Assembly: GCA_038373865.1 (NCBI GenBank)
Contig: JAXGGA010001063.1
Span: 1-64,000 of the forward strand
DNA length: 64,000 nt
From: Uloborus plumipes
Lineage: Eukaryota; Arthropoda; Arachnida; Araneae; Uloboridae
Direction of reading: 5' to 3'
Shown here: piece by piece, positions 48,341-57,117 of the stretch
How the letters are laid out: each line of letters opens with the position of its first letter
Position numbering within the stretch: position 1 is the first letter of the stretch
The notes under the pieces: model-generated
Seen by the model: only the letters and a program-made list of their open reading frames with translations
Told to the model about the DNA's origin: nothing
Databases searched by the model: none
Made by a program: the position numbers and the translations under genes

Positions 48341-50841
48341 GTCTTTTGTGATTCAGTTACTAAGAAAATCACAAAAATGTATTAATCCACATTTCCGCTT
48401 GTTCTTAATCTTGTTGTTTCGTTAATGGTACTATATAATCCAGTCAATGAATACATTATAGAATGCATGGAATATGCGAGAGTATTTGACTACAGAATAT
48501 TGTTAGGGGTAGTTAGTAAGTTAATATACTGAAAGTCCCCGACCCTGGGGGGGTGAGCTAAAGGTGGGGGGGGGGGGGAAGCAAATTTTGGGTTTCTCGA
48601 AAAATCGCGGAAATGGTGGGGAAAATTGGTTTAAAATAAAAATTCAAGCTAAACAAACTTCCTATAACAGTGTTTCTACACATATTTGTCGAATTTTCAA
48701 TAATTTTCCAGGTGTATATTGTGAAAAAACGAGAAATTTCGGAAAAACTCTCTATTTTTGTCAAGAAACGTTGAATGGTTCTATTTTAAAAAGGGAGACA
48801 GCTTGATTACGAAAATGCATGATAGCAGCATTTCCACGTACTCCGATATTATTTTATTTTTATAGAAATGATAAGGAAGAGCAAAAAAAAAAAAAAAAAA
48901 CACCAACACAAATCAACACCTCAAATATACGAATGTAACGAAAAACGAAACAAAGAAAAATCCCTTCTCATTCCTTATCTCTCTTATCACAATCACCCCC
49001 TGTTTCATAAAATCGGTTGAGACCTGACGCATGCGCGAATTCGAGGAAGGTCGCCGAAAAGAATATCAAACAGTATCTATATATCCATCTATATGTACAT
49101 ATAAATATATAGGCAGAGACAGACACATATATAATGATATTTAACGTAATTATCCGCCCCTAGAATTCCATTTTCGCATATTTTCCATCTATCTTTAATG
49201 GCCTGTAAAAAACTAATGAGACAATATTTTTTCGGGAACATTGTGTTTTTTTCATCTGTAGACTCTAAGGATTCAGAAAAATATCACATTTTGTAGTCCC
49301 CGAAGTTGGCAAACGAAACCATGTTTCTAAGCATCTTTTCTGCCTTCGGCTCACAGACTAGTAAAACACCCCCTTGGAATATTCGAATGCAGCCCCAAGG
49401 GAGATGGACAAAAATAAGTTAAAAGAGAAAATAAGAACAATTTTGTTGGTAACAGGAACCAACAGAAATCTTACCAAAGTTTAAAAGAAGAAGAAAGTTT
49501 TCTTTCCTAGCTTAAAAAACAAAACAATACATTTTCCGAAATGAAACACTTTAAAAAAACGATGCAATATCGCAATTGATACGATATTTCGTTAATCTGT
49601 GCTTTAGGTACCCTTTTCTCGCTAAATGAACGATAGGCGCGTCAAGCGTGGTAACCCTAGCTATTTTGCGTAGTTGACTTTTTGAAAACGCGCCAAGCAG
49701 GGTCCCAAAGCATCTTCACCGGGAAAAAGACAGGGTTGCCAAAGAATTGGAACAAAAAAATACTACGCCTCCTCTAAAAAAAATATTACAAAATACTACT
49801 GTTTCCAAACGTTGCCAAAATCAATGTTGCTGAAATGCGAAATCTATGAAAATGAAAAAAAAAATCCGCCAAATCTTTTAATTAAGGCATTAGTATATTG
49901 GAAACAGGGTTGCCAGAAAAATACTACGCTCCTTATTTGGGCCGAAAAAATACTACCGTAGAATCAAAAATTCTACGTCTGGCCGTAGCCTACGAAGATT
50001 GACGCTGGCAACCCTGGAAAAAGAACGAAACAAAAATAAGTATGAACACGTAACCATAGTAACAACATGAAAAGTTGATTTCCGTTGATAAAATAATTCA
50101 TTTTATCTCTCTTTTCAAACAAATTTTATTCTAGAGCTCAACCATTTTAGAATCGTTTGGCTTGCTTTACTGAAGGTAAGCCTTGAATTTCGGGATTCTA
50201 AAAACAATTATTACAGCTCTCCTGATGATCGTAGAAACTTCGAAAAAACTTCATTTTATGCAGAAAATTTCAAGCTTTCGAATGACATAAGACTTGAAAA
50301 TGTGTATGAAATATTTCTTCCCTATTTTATCGAATTTCCGCTAAGAATTCGAATAGAAAAAGAACAAAATGGAATTTTCGAAAAATCGCTTCGAGGTGCA
50401 AAACTACATGCTACAAACTAATTTTGTGCCAAGTGGCATGAAAATCGACCGAGCGGTTTTGGCGCTACGCGCGTAACAGACAGAAGGAAGGAAGGAAAGA
50501 AGGACAGACAGATCCACCTTCAGCTTTATTATTAGTAGAGATAGAGAAGAGATTGATCAATAATAATATGAGCATTAAAATATAAAGCATAAACTACGAT
50601 TAAATTATATGTGAAAATATTTTGAAAAAAAGTCAAATTACACGATTACAAGGCAAAATTACGATTATTGAAAGAAAGAGTACAATTACGACTACACAAG
50701 AAACACTTGATTAAATTTAAGATTACACGATTACGAGTGTCCCATTTCGAAATTATGATTTGTTTTCGATTACAAGAAAATGTAATCGATTACGCGGATT
50801 ACGTTTACGTAATCGGCGATTACTCCAAGCCTGATTCAAAC

Positions 50842-52707
50842 ATAAAGAATGCGTTAGGTCTCTTTCTAAAGATTTTTTACTCTTAAAGTCTATAACATGC
50901 TTTTCACGAGAATCTTTAAATAAGACCATAAATGGTGTACTTAAGGGTCGGATGGAAATAAGTTCAAAAATTGTTTTTTTTTTTCAAGTTATTACGGAAT
51001 TGTATGTAGAATCTCATTCCGCATTAAGCCACGATTATGAATTCGACATTCATTAATTCCTGGTGAACTTCAAAATACACTATGTGTTTTGTAGGCACAC
51101 GAAACAGTTTAAACTTGTAAACGAAGCATGAAACTTTTCATTCTTTTTTGCGAGAATTTCTTTCCCTCTTCTTTCTTTTATTTAGTTAGAATATGCTACG
51201 AAGGATAATTTTAAAATTTCTGCAGATACGTCAGTAAAAGTAATTGCTCAGAAAACTTTATTTTTGATTTTCTATTTCAATGCACTCTGTGAATCTGCTA
51301 ATATAAATGTTCTGCAGAAAATCCGTCAAAGAAAAGGATTAATAATAATTTAGAATTCCGTTTGAAATTTCTCCGATATTTTGCACGATAGAATTATTTT
51401 TCAAAATGCAATCTTTGAAAAATGTACATCTAGTTCTATTAATAGAGAACTAGAATTTTCTAAATTGCATTAAATATTTAATTGTAAAATTTTAATTTGA
51501 CCTTCTAAGTAAAATTTCATCGCTAATAAGTCTGACGTGAATGAAAATACGTTTTGAAAACGAAGAACTTTTTTTAAGCTAATGAAACTCACTTACTTGT
51601 TACAAAAATCCAAATAATGTCAGTAGAAAATAAACACTGAAGCAAAAGTAAAAAAAAAAAATATTTCACCGCTGTCACTATATAACATTCTTATTCAGTT
51701 GACAAAACGAAATTGACACGGAGAGCAAACACAGCACAAAAGAGGAGTTAAGATTGTTTATAATTCCAAGATCAAACGGCGCGAAAAACAAAATTGTATC
51801 GGCGCTCAGCGCAAGAAGTCTTGTTATCGGCTTGATTGCAGTATTCGATGAATCACGTGAATAATAAAATAAAATGTACACATCGCAAACTGTCGATGCA
51901 CACAATATGCCTGTGTTTTGCCCCCAAAAGGTGCTCGTGGAACCTTATTAATGTTTTGCCTTTTTCTACAGTTTTCTAAATTACAGCAAGGTAGCGTATT
52001 CGAGCTCTGGAGTTGCGAATAGAAACCGTGATCGAACAACATTAAAATTAATAAATGGACAACTGACCGATCGCTTTTGAAAAATTCGTCTGAACAACAG
52101 CAACAATAAAAATAAATTAATCGATTAAATTTATGAGCCTATTTTACAGCAGCATTTTTTATTTATCGTTTGGCAAATTTAGCTTATGCTCGATCGTAAT
52201 GTTATTTTTCAAGAAATGTAATCCAGCACCAAAAAACTATAAGGCGCTGTAGCCACTGTCCAATGGCGGCAGTAATAGGTACAACAAATATATGCTATAA
52301 CGTATAAAGGTCCTTTAAGCTTAGTGAATGACAGTAATTTTTATTCTTATGTATAGTTTTTTGATTTTCATTCTTTTGAAATGATTTTTTAAAGTCTTGT
52401 TCATATTCTGGCTCATGTGGAAAGAATCGAGAAATCAAGAAGCATAATTAAACTTCAGAAATTAATGCAAATCACATAGTAAGTTATTTTCAATCAACCA
52501 TTTCCACGATGATTAATTCGATGTTCATCAATTCTTAATGAACTTCGAACTACATTATTAAATTTTATTTCTAAAACTATTGAATCAATTTATTTTATTT
52601 CTCTCTAAATTCCAAACACTCTCGCTCAGCGACAGATTTTACATTCGTTTTGCGATAATGATTTCCAGAATATTTTTACATTCTGTTCATTCCTATTAGA
52701 TAAGTAG
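50842..52707. other. Unassigned AT-rich sequence with a dispersed repeat
   Basis: No gene is recognised. 51850-52025 belongs to the dispersed family listed separately. A phrase around 51040-51080 (TTCATTAATTCCTGGTGAAC) recurs in diverged form near 52525-52555. Confidence 0.45.
51850..52025 (+). repeat. Dispersed repeat (copy at 59925-60080)
   Basis: Aligns with 59925-60080 from GATGAATCACGTGAATAA to GAGCTCTGGAGTTGCGAAT. An inverted partial copy lies at 31765-31870. Confidence 0.6.
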
Positions 52708-53385
52708 TAGGGTATACCGACCAGTGAATGACCACCACCCAGTGAATGACCACTTCGCAGTATTTCTTAAAAAATAAGGTTCTAAATTATTTTTTTTTAG
52801 AGAAATTGACTTCAATAGCTTTCTTCCTTCAAATTCTGAGCTATCTGATACCTGATTGGTTATTTTGGTCATGTATTTTTCTAGTAAAAAATTATAGAAT
52901 GTTTACAGCCTTGCGCCATTTCTTTTTCTGTTCTAAAATAATAAGGATGGTTTTGTGTATACAACTACTTTGATTCGTATTAATTGTATTTATAAATTAA
53001 TTTTTTTAAATTATACAAAAGAATCATTTAGTATGTATATTCGGGGTATGATTTTAATTGTTTCAATCTTTATAGAATATTGTTACAAATCTTGTAAATA
53101 GTTGTTGTTTTTCCTGCCTTGCATCATTTTCATTAGTTTTGGTTTTATCTGACGTCATGTTGCAAAAGAGTCTGAAGATATCACTTTTATCATCTGTATA
53201 CCGGCCCTGAAACACTTTGTAGTTTTTACACTTGCCCTAACTTTGATAAGCATGAAGACATTTTTCGCTCGGAGTGGTTTTTTTTTTCTTTTTATTGCTA
53301 GAACTTTCTCAATGGATTATTTCAAGTTATGAATAAACAGAATACTCCAGATTTTACTAGAATGTTGTCGGGAATTCGTTGCGTG

Positions 53386-53418
53386 TATAAATAGCTGGCC
53401 TTGAGCACAAGTCAGTTA
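53386..53418 (+). promoter_or_regulatory. Predicted LTR core promoter (TATA box and initiator)
   Basis: TATAAATA at 53386-53393 is followed, 28 bases from its first T, by the A of TCAGTT (53412-53417), an arthropod-type initiator. The 3' LTR has the same pair at 56803-56810 and 56829-56834. In this LTR the MITE begins at 53419, immediately after the initiator and its TTA. Confidence 0.65.
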
Positions 53419-53720
53419 GGCAGGGATTCAAGTGAAACAGCACTGCGATCGCTTCGAATTGCAATCGCTACTGGAAGTGAATTACATTATCATCAACTTA
53501 AATTGGCATGACGTCACTACGGGTGGAGCCAATAAGAGCTCACTAGCACTCAGCGATCTCCTCTTATTCGCCAAGTAGGCTGTGACGTTTTATCTAGCTC
53601 GTTTTTCATAGGCAAACGTCACGCTGACGTCACGATGTTTTTATCAAGAAACGTTCTAATGTAATTCATTTCCAGTCGCGATTGTAATTTGCGATTGCCT
53701 GTTTCACTTGAATCCCTGCC
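53419..53720. mobile_element. PIF/Harbinger-like MITE, copy 2, in the 5' LTR
   Basis: A perfect 20-bp TIR, GGCAGGGATTCAAGTGAAAC, is flanked by TTA at 53416-53418 and 53721-53723. The 3' LTR has the single TTA (CAGTTAGTTG at 56831-56840), proving both the insertion and its TTA duplication. 302 bp, similar throughout to 26984-27297. Confidence 0.93.
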
Positions 53721-54005
53721 TTAGTTGTTTTCAGATTTGATATGGTGACTCGTTTTTATTCGCTTGGGCGGATGTTTGTTTTGCTTTTGTAATTTCTTAA
53801 TTACTGTTCACATTAGATACGTGGTGCTGAATTACTGTTGAGAGTACAGTGTACTGTTTTGCTACCTAATTGCTGGATGTTTAGCAATTGTTTCCTGCTC
53901 ATATTGTAAATAGTGTACATACTTGTAAATAAATTTTTAGTTATTTCCTCAAGATTGGAATGATCATTTAAGAAAGTTGAAGGTGCTACGGACTCGTTAC
54001 AATTT

Positions 54006-54023
54006 TGGCGCCCAACGTGGGGC
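54006..54023 (+). other. Primer-binding site, tRNA-Lys type
   Basis: TGGCGCCCAACGTGGGGC lies a few bases inside the 5' LTR. It is complementary to the 3' end of tRNA-Lys(1,2) as known from other LTR elements and retroviruses. It would prime minus-strand synthesis. Confidence 0.85.
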
Positions 54024-54098
54024 ATCTTCAAGGACTTTCTTGGAATTATCTGTGAACTTGGACTTTTCTTCCTAAGGACTTTTTGACTTCGGAATTTT

Positions 54099-55292
54099 AT
54101 GGTGATTACTCGAGCAATGGATGAACAACTGAAACAACTCCTTGATGCGATAAACGCTGTTAAAAGTGACCTCAAGAATGATATGGCGACTCTGGCTACT
54201 AATCAAGAACAATTAAAGAATGAGCTGCCTACTAATCAAGAACAATTAAAAAATGATCTGGCTACTAATCAAGAACAATTAAAGAATGAGCTGGCTACTA
54301 ATCAAGAACAATTAAAAAAGGATCTAGCTGAAGAAATTAAAAGCGATCTAACGTCAATGAAAAGTTTGGTGGAAAGTAAATTTACCAATATGGAAAATAA
54401 AGTGGAGGCTCTAGAAGAGAAAGTTGACAGCGTTGAAGATCGAATCATCACAGTAGAAAATCATGTGGAAAAGAAAATTAAAGAACTTGAATCGAAATTA
54501 TCAGCATCCTCCAACAACTCAAGTGACTGTGTAGCTGCAGCTGGAACTTCTCGCCCATCCATCAAACTGGCCACGTTCGACGGGAAGACCTCGTGGAATA
54601 TTTACAAGAAGCAGTTCCTCATCGTTGCAGAAGCAAATTCCTGGGACTCTTCCACGAAAGCCTGTCACCTTGCAGCCTCACTGAGAGGGGATGCAGCTGA
54701 TATACTACAGACCTTCCCAGAGGACAAGCACCGTGACTTCGAAGCCTTATCATCGGCCTTGGAGCTTCGCTTTGGCGAATCCTGCCAAAAAGAATTCAGC
54801 CAACTTCAGCTCAAATCCCGACTCCAGAGGGCTGGAGAGACTTTGCAAGTTGAGAGGCTTTCCCATCTCGCCTTCTCGGACTGTCCTTCGGGTGTTCGCG
54901 ATAGCCTGGCCCTGAACTACTTCATAGATGGAGTGCGAAATCCAGAAATTCAGACGGCTCTCCGGATGGCGGACATTAAAGATCTTAAATCCGGTTTGGT
55001 CTACGCAATGAAGTTCGAGGCTGCACAGCAAACATCCCGCAAGGATCGCCATTCAATCAGGGGCGTGGAAGTGAGCGCCCAGGATTCGAACTCAACTCGC
55101 TTCTCGGAAATTGAGCAACAAATCAAGGAGATCTCGGGGACCCTGAAGAAGATTACGGCTCGCAAGGACCAAAGTAGACAACCGCTGAAGTGCTGGAAAT
55201 GTGGCGGTGAGGGCCACGTACGAAGGAACTGCGAAGCCCGCCAAGAAACAGGAGAGAAGAGCACCTCTCCCTCTCCAGCCCAGGAAAACTAA
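54099..55292 (+). CDS. gag: Gag-like capsid/nucleocapsid polyprotein
   Basis: A 397-codon frame starting at the first ATG after the primer-binding site. Residues 1-145 are a charged, predicted coiled coil. Within them, residues 33-76 are four 11-residue repeats of the type ATNQEQLKNEL, encoded by 33-nt tandem repeats at 54195-54326. Residues about 155-320 are a retrotransposon Gag domain (FDGK-x-SW-x-x-Y-x-x-QF near its start). A CCHC zinc knuckle, CWKCGGEGHVRRNC, lies at 365-378. Gag would form the particle and bind element RNA. The frame is intact. The protease frame lies in +1 relative to it and overlaps its end. Confidence 0.9.
   Translation: MVITRAMDEQLKQLLDAINAVKSDLKNDMATLATNQEQLKNELPTNQEQLKNDLATNQEQLKNELATNQEQLKKDLAEEIKSDLTSMKSLVESKFTNMENKVEALEEKVDSVEDRIITVENHVEKKIKELESKLSASSNNSSDCVAAAGTSRPSIKLATFDGKTSWNIYKKQFLIVAEANSWDSSTKACHLAASLRGDAADILQTFPEDKHRDFEALSSALELRFGESCQKEFSQLQLKSRLQRAGETLQVERLSHLAFSDCPSGVRDSLALNYFIDGVRNPEIQTALRMADIKDLKSGLVYAMKFEAAQQTSRKDRHSIRGVEVSAQDSNSTRFSEIEQQIKEISGTLKKITARKDQSRQPLKCWKCGGEGHVRRNCEARQETGEKSTSPSPAQEN
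54195..54326 (+). repeat. Four 33-nt tandem repeats within gag
   Basis: Units begin at 54195, 54228, 54261 and 54294 and differ at a few positions (AAGAATGAG alternating with AAAAATGAT or AAAAAGGAT), suggesting duplication of a two-unit block. Confidence 0.9.
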
Positions 55293-55620
55293 GCAATGGC
55301 AATCTCGCGGGGCGGAGGTGGGGCCAAATTGGAATGAACACCATCCCAAAGTTTTTCAGATTTCCTCAAGAAGTGGCGGCTGCAACGGACTCTTCATTTA
55401 CGCATATGTGAATGGGTTTCCCTGCGAAATGATTGTGGACACAGGAGCCAACGTTACCATCATTAAGACTGATGTGGCTCGTCAATTTGGACTCACGATC
55501 TTATGGACGCCGCCCTGCGTTACTCTCCAAACTGTGACAGGTGACAAAATCGAGATTGGAGGAAAAGTGAACTTAGAAATAATGTTCGGGAGTGCCACTT
55601 ACCTTCCTTGTTTCCATTGA
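55201..55620 (+). pseudogene. Retroviral-type aspartic protease fragment
   Basis: The frame, +1 to gag, carries the active-site motif D-T-G-A (55438-55449) followed by NVTII, as in Ty3/gypsy proteases. Upstream, FIYAYVNGFPCEMIVD fits the first strand of the fold. The family's second half (flap and the I-L-G-x-D motif) is missing: the sequence breaks at about 55600-55606 and runs out of frame into integrase. An active homodimer is not expected. Translation would need frameshifting at the end of gag. The lower bound given is the first in-frame ATG, which lies inside the gag zinc-knuckle region; the protease homology itself begins around 55370. Confidence 0.75.
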
Positions 55621-56275
55621 CTATTTTACCAAGTGGCCCGAAGCATATTCCATTCCGGATCAAGAAGCTACCACTGTAGCAGAGACTCTAGTCCAGCATT
55701 GGATCTCGAGATATGGGACACCCTTGCAGATCCATTCCGATCAGGGGAGAAACTTCATCTCTGCTGTATTTAAGGGCTTATGTAAAATCCTCAAAATTGA
55801 GAAAACTCGAACGACGTCACTACACCCACAATCGGACGGCATGGTGGAGAGATTTAACAGGACAATCCTTAATAATCTCTTGCTTATGGTCTCCAAAAAT
55901 CAACAGGATTGGGACAAGAAGCTCCTTCCAGATGCGCCTTCATCGCCTGAGGAGTACGTCCAGGATCTCCAGGCCCGGTTGGAGGACGTTCATCACTTCG
56001 CACGGGAGCGAATCAACATCGCGACGGAGAAGATGAAGACCCGATACGACACAAGGTCCACTGGTCATGACTTTCAAGAAGGTGACAAGGTGTGGCTCTG
56101 GAATCCCATCCGACGTAAAGGTCTATCACCCAAATTGCAGTCGCATTGGGATGGACCCTACACAGTCCTCCACCGGCTGAACGACGTCGTAGTGAGGATC
56201 CAGAAGTCATCACATTCCAAATCTAGAGTTGTACATTATGATCGGCTAGCCCCATACTATGGCCATAGTTCGTAA
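55592..56275 (+). pseudogene. Integrase fragment with two deletions
   Basis: From about 55604 the frame reads as a Ty3/gypsy integrase core: IDYFTKWPEA with the first catalytic D, IHSDQGRNF with the second D, and MVERFNRT with the E, then a C-terminal region (WLWNPIRRKG...GPYTVLHRLNDVVVRIQ) ending at a stop. The zinc-binding N-terminus is missing. A second deletion at about 55922-55931 joins WDKKLLP directly to DAPSSPEEY and removes the usual segment following the catalytic core. Integrase would join cDNA to the genome. This fragment is unlikely to work. The first four or five codons after the ATG belong to protease sequence out of frame. Confidence 0.8.
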
Positions 56276-56485
56276 AATAAATCTAAAGCTACCATGGTAA
56301 TTTTTTTGTAAATAACTTTTGCTTTTAATTGTCTGTAATATTACTTCATCAATGTTATTATTTCTTTCATGTTCTCATTGTTATTGTTTATCATGTTTAT
56401 AATTGGTCATCATGTAATGTGTGCACCTGTAAATTTTCCCTTGCTTCCTTTCTGGGGATTGTACTGCCCGGGACGTGCAGTCCTT

Positions 56486-56495
56486 GGGAAGGGGG
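56486..56495 (+). other. Polypurine tract
   Basis: GGGAAGGGGG directly precedes CAA and the TG start of the 3' LTR. It is the expected plus-strand primer site. Confidence 0.75.
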
Positions 56496-56498
56496 CAA

Positions 56499-57113
56499 TG
56501 TTACAAATCTTGTAAATAGTTGTTGTTTTTCCTGCCTTGCATCATTTTCATTAGTTTTGGTTTTATCTGACGTCATGTTGCAAAAGTATCTGAAGATATC
56601 ACTTTTATCATCTGTATACCGGCCCTGAAACACTTTGTAGTTTTTACACTTGCCCTAACTTTGATAAGCATGAAGACATTTTTCGCTGGGAGTGGTTTTT
56701 TTTTCTTTTTATTGCTAGAACTTTCTCAATGGATTATTTCAAGTTATGAATAAACAGAATACTCCAGATTTTACTAGAATGTTGTCGGGAATTCGTTGCG
56801 TGTATAAATAGCTGGCCTTGAGCACAAGTCAGTTAGTTGTTTTCAGATTTGATCTGGTGACTCGTTTTTATTCGCTTGGGCGGATGTTTGTATTGCTTTT
56901 GTAATTTCTTAATTACTGTTCACGTTAGATACGTGGTGCTGAATTACTGTTGAGAGTACAGTGTACTGTTTTGCTACCTAATTGCTGGATGTTTAGCAAT
57001 TGTTTCCTGCTCATATTGTAAATAGTGTACATACTTGTAAATAAATTTTTAGTTATTTCCTCATGATTGGAATGATCATTTAAGAAAGTTGAAGGTGCTA
57101 CGGACTCGTTACA
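56499..57113 (+). repeat. 3' LTR, intact
   Basis: TGTTAC...GTTACA, about 614 bp, with TATAAATA at 56803, TCAGTT at 56829 and AATAAA near 57041. Provides the empty site for the MITE in the 5' LTR. Confidence 0.93.
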
Positions 57114-57117
57114 ATAT

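Larger units (their letters stand above)
46452..49361. mobile_element. TIR element (TAGTCTGTGGGCC ends), composite interior
   Basis: Left TAGTCTGTGGGCC and right GGCTCACAGACTA are inverted. The similarity continues inward for about 60 bp (GTTTACCAATCC...GGGACTAC against GTAGTCCCCGAAGTTGGCAAAC). TA flanks it (46450-46451 and 49362-49363) and the other Helitrons show one TA. A second left end occurs at 48002. The interior also holds a small MITE, a hAT, a G-rich repeat and AT-rich sequence. No transposase was recognised. Confidence 0.7.
45928..50541 (-). mobile_element. Non-autonomous Helitron, copy 3, with nested insertions
   Basis: On the minus strand it starts TCTCTACTAATAATAAAGC and ends GGGTACCGCTAG, between A and T. 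It aligns with Helitrons 1 and 2 on both sides of a 2.9 kb insert (46452-49361). It lacks the MITEs found in those copies and so provides their empty sites. No coding capacity. Confidence 0.82.
44374..50833. mobile_element. hAT MITE with GATTAC arrays, enlarged by insertions
   Basis: It starts CAGGCTTGGAGT and ends ACTCCAAGCCTG, with a perfect 8-bp duplication ATTCAAAC at 44366-44373 and 50834-50841. Its own sequence is about 900 bp (44374-44602, 45546-45927, 50542-50833). The rest is a family X element and a Helitron. The word GATTAC occurs about sixteen times in the two end segments, and GTAATCGATTACG once in each. No transposase. Confidence 0.87.
53081..54001 (+). repeat. 5' LTR, interrupted by a MITE
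   Basis: Starts TGTTACAAATC and ends CTCGTTACA. Without the 302-bp MITE and its 3-bp duplication, the length equals that of the 3' LTR. Contains TATAAATA at 53386-53393 and a polyadenylation-type AATAAA near 53928. Confidence 0.92.
53081..57113 (+). mobile_element. Ty3/gypsy-type LTR retrotransposon, internally deleted
   Basis: Two LTRs of about 614 bp flank a 2.5 kb interior with a primer-binding site, gag, part of protease, part of integrase and a polypurine tract, in the Ty3/gypsy order. Reverse transcriptase, RNase H and the integrase N-terminus are absent. Flanking ATAT (or AATAT, depending on where the LTR is taken to end) at 53077-53080 and 57114-57117 is the target duplication. I see about seven substitutions between the LTRs, so insertion is fairly recent. 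It could move only with help from a complete relative. Confidence 0.92.

Noticed and set aside
53813..54175. 120-codon minus-strand frame across the 5' LTR end
   Set aside because: Its tail repeats in the 3' LTR (56925-57149) and it lies opposite the LTR and PBS; a shadow frame.
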